Assembly: GCA_046590205.1 (NCBI GenBank) | Contig: JBKJTT010000099.1 | Span: 1-27,958 of the forward strand | Reading direction: 5' to 3' | DNA length: 27,958 nucleotides | Source of the DNA: DATDEW01 sp046590205 | GTDB lineage: Bacteria; Bacteroidota; Ignavibacteria; Palsa-1295 | Shown here: in pieces, positions 24,397 through 27,958 of the stretch | How positions within the stretch are numbered: the stretch's first letter is position 1 | How the letters are laid out: every line of letters begins with the position of its first letter | Position numbers and translations under genes: made by a program | The notes under the pieces: generated by a model | Seen by the model: the letters and a program-made list of their open reading frames with translations, nothing else | Told to the model about the DNA's origin: nothing | The model's database searches: none

Positions 24397-24906
24397 ATGA
24401 GTGGAATGGTTGGAGGCGGCGGAAGCCGCGGACATGGTAAAAAAGGCAAAAAATCCGCTAAAAGGGTAGGTATCACGATGGATATGACCCCGATGGTGGA
24501 TGTGGCATTCCTTTTGCTTACATTCTTTATGTTATCGACTACGCTTGCGCAGCCACAGGTCATGGAGATATCGCTCCCGCCTGATAGCAAGGTGAATATC
24601 GAGATCGCTGAATCGAATCTTTTGACGTTCCGCGTCAGAGCCGACGAAGCGATATTCTGGAACAAAGGGCAGGAAGCGCCGACGAAGATCAAAGCCGATG
24701 AAATCGGTAAGGTCTTAGAAGCAAAGCTCCGAGAAAACCCAAAGATTGCGACTCTTATCAAAATTGATAGGGAAGCGAAGTACCAGAAACTCGTTGACCT
24801 CATTGACGAACTCAATCTTGTTCAGGGAAGATTGAATCAGAACGAGAAGCGATTCTCTATCGTCACGATGGATTCATCGGATACACGCATCCTCGGTAAC
24901 TTATAA
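24397..24906 (+). CDS. exbD: Biopolymer transport protein ExbD (second copy)
   Basis: This 169-residue ExbD has the motif TMDMTPMVDVAFLLLTFFML with the essential Asp. It begins with a glycine- and lysine-rich cytoplasmic leader (GGGGSRGHGKKGKKSAKR) of about 24 residues, longer than in the first copy. The periplasmic part (ISLPPDSKVNIEIAESNLLTFRV...LIKIDREAKYQKLVDLIDEL) follows the ExbD/TolR fold. It differs enough from the first copy to suggest an old duplication and a heteromeric stalk. tonB follows after 15 bases. Confidence 0.92.
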   Translation: MSGMVGGGGSRGHGKKGKKSAKRVGITMDMTPMVDVAFLLLTFFMLSTTLAQPQVMEISLPPDSKVNIEIAESNLLTFRVRADEAIFWNKGQEAPTKIKADEIGKVLEAKLRENPKIATLIKIDREAKYQKLVDLIDELNLVQGRLNQNEKRFSIVTMDSSDTRILGNL

Positions 24907-24921
24907 AGAAAGGATACGATC

Positions 24922-25698
24922 ATGAGTTTAAAAACAATGATGCTCGAAGGCATGGAGCGCTACGGAGCAGTAGAGCTAAATGCCAATGCAAATAAATTTG
25001 CAATACGAGGATACTTAGCTACTCTTGCTATCTTTCTCCTACTCTTTCTCGTTAATTTGGGAATGGGAATGATGGGCAAAGAAGATGATAAGAAGATCAT
25101 AAAGGTTCGTATTAAGAGCTTAGCTGACTTGGCTCCGCCGCCATCTACACAAGATGACGCACCCCCGCCGATGGCTATGGCTGCGCCGGCTGCGGCAGAT
25201 ATTGCAAAACCGACATTCGGTATTCCCGTACCTGTGCCCGACGCTGTTGCCCCTGATGCAGTGATGCCTGATCTCAATGACCTTCCTGTTAATACAGGCA
25301 CAGAGGGTATTGGCTCCGGCGGTATTGATGCAGGTGGTGTTGGTGACGGACCTGCGGTTATCGAAGATAAAAAGCCAGTTCTTGATGAAGAGCCGAACCG
25401 CGATGACTTCGTATCGGTTGAGGTCGAGCCGACCCCTATCGTCAATATCCAGACGCTCGTTGAGTATCCCGAAGTCGCAAAGCGTGCCGGACTCGAAGGC
25501 AAAGTTATCGTCTCTGCACTTATTGATAAGGACGGCAGGGTTATCAAGGTAGAAATTGATAAATCCGACTATCCGGTCTTTGAAGAAGCTGCACGCAAAG
25601 CAATGATGAAAGCACGTTTCACACCTGCACGTCAGAACGGCGAGCCGGTAAAACTTTGGTACACATTACCTATCGTCTTTAAGCTTAGCGGAAATTAA
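24922..25698 (+). CDS. tonB: TonB family energy transducer
   Basis: TonB spans the periplasm to pull on outer-membrane receptors. Its 258 residues show a cytoplasmic leader, one TM (~31-50), a proline/alanine-rich and then glycine-rich spacer (~66-130, PPPSTQDDAPPPMAMA, GIGSGGIDAGGVGDG), an acidic linker and a C-terminal TonB domain (~172-256, VEYPEVAKRAGLEGKVIVSA, FEEAARKAMMKARFTPARQNG). YP and the A-x-x-A-G-x-x-G pattern are hallmarks of the domain. AAAGGA about 9 bases upstream of the ATG is a likely ribosome site. It is the last gene before a strong terminator. No TonB-dependent receptor is in the window. Confidence 0.94.
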   Translation: MSLKTMMLEGMERYGAVELNANANKFAIRGYLATLAIFLLLFLVNLGMGMMGKEDDKKIIKVRIKSLADLAPPPSTQDDAPPPMAMAAPAAADIAKPTFGIPVPVPDAVAPDAVMPDLNDLPVNTGTEGIGSGGIDAGGVGDGPAVIEDKKPVLDEEPNRDDFVSVEVEPTPIVNIQTLVEYPEVAKRAGLEGKVIVSALIDKDGRVIKVEIDKSDYPVFEEAARKAMMKARFTPARQNGEPVKLWYTLPIVFKLSGN

Positions 25699-25710
25699 TT
25701 TCGGTTTTTT

Positions 25711-25755
25711 AGAGCAAAGGGAGCAATTCGGATGTATATTCGGGTTGCTCTTTTT
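25711..25755 (+). terminator. Intrinsic terminator after tonB
   Basis: AGAGCAA (25711-25717) pairs exactly with TTGCTCT (25745-25751), or alternatively GAGCAA (25721-25726) with TTGCTC (25745-25750). Either stem runs into a five-T tract (25751-25755). The two competing left arms are unusual but both give a terminator. Confidence 0.75.
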
Positions 25756-25789
25756 GTTTGTGTCATTCAATAAATAGTAAAATACTCTT

Positions 25790-25996
25790 ATGAAAACATT
25801 ACCGTTGGTTTTTCTTCTTGTGGGAATTGGTTTTCTTGTTCTTGGCGGGTATCTTCTTATGACCGATACAGCAATGGGTGATTCACCTTCATGGCTGCGT
25901 ATGACGCTCGGCGGATTACTTATTGTCTATGGACTCTTCCGTCTCTCGACAAGTCTTAGCGCAATGAAAAAGAAGGACGCAGGCGGAGCGAAGTAA
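25790..25996 (+). CDS. Small two-helix membrane protein, unknown function (68 aa)
   Basis: The 68 residues hold two hydrophobic helices, about 4-25 (LPLVFLLVGIGFLVLGGYLLM) and 36-55 (LRMTLGGLLIVYGLFRLST), joined by a short polar loop (TDTAMGDSPSW), with a lysine-rich end (MKKKDAGGAK) that by the positive-inside rule should be cytoplasmic. I recognise no family. It starts 34 bases after the tonB terminator, with no Shine-Dalgarno, and ends 4 bases before the PstS-like gene, so the two are very probably co-transcribed. Coding is supported by length, hydrophobic pattern and tight spacing rather than homology. Confidence 0.7.
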   Translation: MKTLPLVFLLVGIGFLVLGGYLLMTDTAMGDSPSWLRMTLGGLLIVYGLFRLSTSLSAMKKKDAGGAK

Positions 25997-26000
25997 CCTA

Positions 26001-26882
26001 ATGAAACTCCGTTCTCTCATCGTAGCGGTTCTCCTGCTTGCTATTTGCTCATGCGCATCGCAAGAGCAGAAGGCATTAGTTGATTCACCGACGACCGGCG
26101 CATTCGAGCTTGCCGCCGATGAAGCGATTCGCCCTGTGATCGATTCGCTCGTCGCGGCGTTCAACGCGCAATATACTGATGCAAAGGTAACGGTGCGGTA
26201 TATGAATGCAACTGCCGCTCTTGATGCTGTGCTCCAGTCTAAAGCACGGCTTGCACTCATCGGCAGACCGCTCACTCCGAAAGAACGCGCATCGCTCGGC
26301 TCGCAAAAGGTTGAACTGCCTGAATACGAGATCGCACTCAATCCACTTGCGGCAATAGTCAAAAAAGAGAACGCTCTAACTTCGCTATCACTGAATATGC
26401 TTGTAGAAGATATTTCAGGAAGCAAGGAGCATTACCGTAAAGTGATGACCGATAACCTCTCGAGCGTGGAATCCATCCTTGATTCGCTCTTCTTAGCTGA
26501 TACTGGAAGCGTAAAAGGGAAGGCGGCGCGCTTTATGACTACTGATAGTGTTATCGCAAAGGTCATGGCTGATGATGGCGCAGTAGGGTTTGTCAGTTGG
26601 TGCTGGCTGGTAAAGAATCCGGGCTTGAAGGCACTTGATATTGCAATACCTGATAGCACAAGTAAGACCAGCGAGAAGAACATCATGCTGCATTTGGCGT
26701 ATGTCTATCAAAATCTCTATCCACTCGTCTCGCGTGTATGCTGCTATACACAAGAACCGCCGAACTCACTGCCAAGAGGATTTTTAGTCTATGCAATGAC
26801 AGCCCCCGGACAAAAGATATTCTTCGAGAACAACATGCTCCCAAGAACCCAGATAATCAAGATCGTCCCGCCGGTGGAGTAA
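26001..26882 (+). CDS. PstS-like periplasmic binding lipoprotein
   Basis: The N-terminus is a lipoprotein signal (MKLRSLIVAVLLLAICSCAS); the likely lipidated residue is C18 after ICS, with C16 as a less fitting alternative. The mature ~275 residues read as a PBP-like (PstS) fold: an early strand followed by RPVIDSLVAAFNAQYTDAKVTVRY, a middle ARLALIGRPLTPKERASLG that resembles the S-R-x-L/I ligand region of phosphate-binding proteins, ALNPLAAIVKKEN, and a C-terminal PRGFLVYAMTAPGQKIF. No pstC, pstA or pstB follow, so import of phosphate by an ABC system is not shown. In Bacteroidota a PstS-like lipoprotein often accompanies tonB/exbBD genes (recollection), which suggests a link to TonB. Ligand unknown. 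Confidence 0.8.
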   Translation: MKLRSLIVAVLLLAICSCASQEQKALVDSPTTGAFELAADEAIRPVIDSLVAAFNAQYTDAKVTVRYMNATAALDAVLQSKARLALIGRPLTPKERASLGSQKVELPEYEIALNPLAAIVKKENALTSLSLNMLVEDISGSKEHYRKVMTDNLSSVESILDSLFLADTGSVKGKAARFMTTDSVIAKVMADDGAVGFVSWCWLVKNPGLKALDIAIPDSTSKTSEKNIMLHLAYVYQNLYPLVSRVCCYTQEPPNSLPRGFLVYAMTAPGQKIFFENNMLPRTQIIKIVPPVE

Positions 26883-26958
26883 GTGGTTAGGTAACTCATC
26901 TAATATTATATAGATACAGTAAGCACCTTGAATATCAAGTTGCAATTATAATAAATGA

Positions 26959-26990
26959 TTTGTAACAAGATATCTATTGTAGTATATTTG
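26959..26990 (+). promoter_or_regulatory. Bacteroidota-type promoter upstream of the cupin gene
   Basis: TTTG (26959-26962), 20 bases, then TATATTTG (26983-26990) matches the Bacteroidota primary sigma consensus TTTG-N19-21-TAnnTTTG at every fixed position. The start of transcription would fall near 26995-27000, giving a leader of roughly 60 bases before the ATG at 27059. The remaining gap from 26883 shows no other structure. Confidence 0.75.
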
Positions 26991-27058
26991 TATCCATCGG
27001 TTTTGATTCGAGCTGAGAAACCGAGACAATGTAGGCAATAATTTATCACATAACAAGA

Positions 27059-27460
27059 ATGAAAACAATGAAAACAATTTTGATATCTTTGCTCTTAGGA
27101 TTATTCCTGATAGAGAGCGCAAGCGTGTATGCACAGGACCCGATTAAGGAGTGTCCGAATGTGTATAAAAAAGTTATCCTTGAGAATAAGAGGGTCAGAG
27201 TTATAGAAATTGAATTTGCCCCGGGTGAAACAGCCGTATGGCACAAACACCCCGATCATATTGCCTATGCATTGACCGATGGAAAACTTGAGATCACTGA
27301 CAAAGGCAAGTCGCCATTCATTGCGGATATAGCAGCGGGAGTTGCATTGTATTTGCCTGCCGTCACGCACACGGCAAAAAATATCGGTAACACGACGCTG
27401 AAGATGGTTGTGACAGAATTGAAGCCAGCTGGCTCAAAAAAGAAGTCTACCAAAAAATAA
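27059..27460 (+). CDS. Secreted single-domain cupin protein
   Basis: A signal peptide (TILISLLLGLFLIESASVYA, cleavage after A25) leads into a small cupin domain. Cupin motif 1 is visible as PGETAVWHKHPDHIAYAL, with metal-ligand-type H62, H64 and H67, and motif 2 contributes H104 in YLPAVTHTAKN. A metal site is therefore likely; the substrate is not evident, and such proteins may be sensors or enzymes. The tail is lysine-rich (GSKKKSTKK). ATG at 27059 and ATG at 27068 form a tandem ATGAAAACA repeat, so either may be used; both keep the signal peptide. It is a stand-alone gene with its own promoter. Confidence 0.85.
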   Translation: MKTMKTILISLLLGLFLIESASVYAQDPIKECPNVYKKVILENKRVRVIEIEFAPGETAVWHKHPDHIAYALTDGKLEITDKGKSPFIADIAAGVALYLPAVTHTAKNIGNTTLKMVVTELKPAGSKKKSTKK

Positions 27461-27533
27461 GTGGCAATAGCGATTTAAGCATACCATACTCACCAAATAC
27501 AATAATGTTAAGGTTGCAAACAAACATCATTTT

Positions 27534-27715
27534 CCCCTACGGGGCTCTTGGATTTTTGTGGTAATCTTTTCCTAGGGTTCAACGCCCTGCGCTATCGACG
27601 TTACGCTCCTAACGGAGTTGGAGAGGACGGGCACATGCGATGTGCTCCCACGGCATGGGGCGCAGGTCGGAGACCTGCTGTACGATAGGTGCCTATCGGA
27701 AACAGATAAACTGTT
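27534..27715. repeat. Chain of short perfect hairpins (intergenic hairpin mosaic)
   Basis: Within about 180 bases are seven compact hairpins: CCCC-TAC-GGGG (27534-27544); AGGG/CCCT (27574-27588); CTCC-TAAC-GGAG (27606-27617); GCACAT-GCG-ATGTGC (27631-27645); GCAGGTC-GGA-GACCTGC (27662-27678); CGATAGG-TG-CCTATCG (27683-27698); AACAG-ATAAA-CTGTT (27701-27715). The middle of this stretch is much more GC-rich than its surroundings and holds no coding frame of note. The units share a design (arm, 2-5 base loop, arm) but not a sequence, unlike a CRISPR array. It resembles hairpin mosaics in spacers of other environmental genomes (recollection). Function unknown. Confidence 0.75.
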
Positions 27716-27751
27716 CGGGAAACGGTAATAATTGAATTGTCTAAAGATTAT

Positions 27752-27770
27752 CTTGTTGATTTTCAACAAG
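27752..27770. repeat. Perfect 8-bp hairpin with 3-base loop
   Basis: CTTGTTGA (27752-27759), loop TTT, TCAACAAG (27763-27770). No T run follows on the + strand. On the - strand the stem is followed by a mixed AT-rich sequence, so it could weakly terminate leftward transcription. It lies between the hairpin chain and the second promoter candidate. Confidence 0.6.
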
Positions 27771-27795
27771 TTGCAGTGTATTTTGGACGGGCATC

Positions 27796-27826
27796 TTGCA
27801 AATCAGTTTTAGATTTTGTATTTTTG
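27796..27826 (+). promoter_or_regulatory. Second Bacteroidota-type promoter candidate facing the right edge
   Basis: TTG (27796-27798), 20 bases, then TATTTTTG (27819-27826), a full match to TAnnTTTG with a one-base-short -33 element (CTTG rather than TTTG). It would transcribe through the inverted repeat and out of the window; the gene it serves is not visible. Confidence 0.4.
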
Positions 27827-27832
27827 CACGTC

Positions 27833-27901
27833 GGGGTTCGTCATTCTGTTTTTCCGAAGGATTTTAGATTGCTTCGCTCGATTCCTCGCAATGACAACCC
27901 C
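27833..27901. repeat. Imperfect terminal inverted-repeat element (dispersed-repeat-like)
   Basis: GGGGTT-c-GTCATT (27833-27845) is complementary to AATGAC-AACCCC (27890-27901) apart from one bulged C, enclosing 44 bases. Inside, ATTGC (27868-27872) pairs with GCAAT (27888-27892), overlapping the right terminal arm, so the two pairings compete. The inner text GATTGCTTCGCTCG and CCTCGCAATGACA closely resembles the small GCGAAGCAAT/CATTGCGAGG repeats that litter many bacterial genomes (recollection). No coding capacity and no transposase. From 27902 to 27958 nothing is recognised. Confidence 0.65.
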
Positions 27902-27958
27902 AAAAACCATACGCCCATACGACCACTATTTGAATGTGTAAATTTACGGCACCACAAA

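Noticed and set aside
24960..25547. 195-residue open frame on the - strand opposite tonB
   Set aside because: It is low-complexity (glycine, serine, isoleucine) because it mirrors the proline/glycine-rich TonB spacer.
25916..26425. 169-residue open frame on the - strand opposite the small membrane protein and PstS-like gene
   Set aside because: It overlaps two better-supported genes and shows no signal peptide, motif or operon context.
26001..26882. Start of a full phosphate (pst) transport operon
   Set aside because: No permease or ATPase gene follows; the next gene is a cupin with its own promoter.
27534..27720. CRISPR array at the right end
   Set aside because: The hairpins differ in sequence and spacing, there are no repeated units with uniform spacers, and no cas genes are present.
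27572..27769. 65-residue open frame on the - strand in the right-hand spacer
   Set aside because: It is built almost entirely from the hairpin chain, has no family features, and the palindromic content explains the frame.

Overview
The window reads as a chromosomal, mostly housekeeping segment from a member of the Bacteroidota/FCB group, possibly an Ignavibacteria/Kapabacteria-like lineage (inference; no rRNA or other marker settles it). Three signs point there: a protein ending in a type IX secretion (T9SS) sorting domain at the left edge; a textbook Bacteroidota promoter (TTTG, 20 bases, TATATTTG) upstream of the last gene; and an ExbB-ExbD-ExbD-TonB cluster followed by a PstS-like lipoprotein. 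All supported genes lie on the + strand.

Layout. (1) 1-1881: a left-truncated secreted Asp-box protein with a T9SS tail and a small secreted protein of unknown function. (2) 1886-1940: two back-to-back perfect hairpins. (3) 2043-9226: a fatty-acid/phospholipid cluster in the order rpmF, plsX, fabH, fabD, an eight-cysteine DUF3109-like protein, fabG, acpP, fabF, rnc. It holds the core of the type II elongation machinery and the first acyl-phosphate step of phospholipid synthesis. (4) 9320-17278: gcvP, then aroA, aroE, aroC and a fused aroK-aroB, joined by zero-gap or overlapping junctions. They cover five shikimate-pathway steps (AroB, AroE, AroK, AroA, AroC); the 3-dehydroquinate dehydratase and DAHP synthase are not here. 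(5) 17345-22796: purL, then 11 bp downstream a membrane histidine kinase and a sigma-54-type response regulator (KinB/AlgB-like layout), closed by a terminator. (6) 22994-25698: exbB, two exbD genes and tonB, the energising system for TonB-dependent outer-membrane transport, closed by a terminator. (7) 25790-26882: a small two-helix membrane protein and a PstS-like lipoprotein. (8) 27059-27460: a secreted cupin behind the Bacteroidota promoter. (9) 27461-27958: no gene, but a dense run of short hairpins, an imperfect inverted-repeat element and a second possible promoter facing right.

No defence system, CRISPR array, transposase, tRNA or rRNA was seen. The points most worth a second look are: strong evidence that the aroK-aroB fusion starts at a CTG codon overlapping the aroC stop; the metal-binding-type cysteine protein embedded in the fatty-acid operon; and the chain of hairpins at the right end. 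Start sites differ from the longest reading frame for fabF (7047), exbB (22994) and aroKB (15572). All family assignments come from reading motifs by eye; no database search was run.
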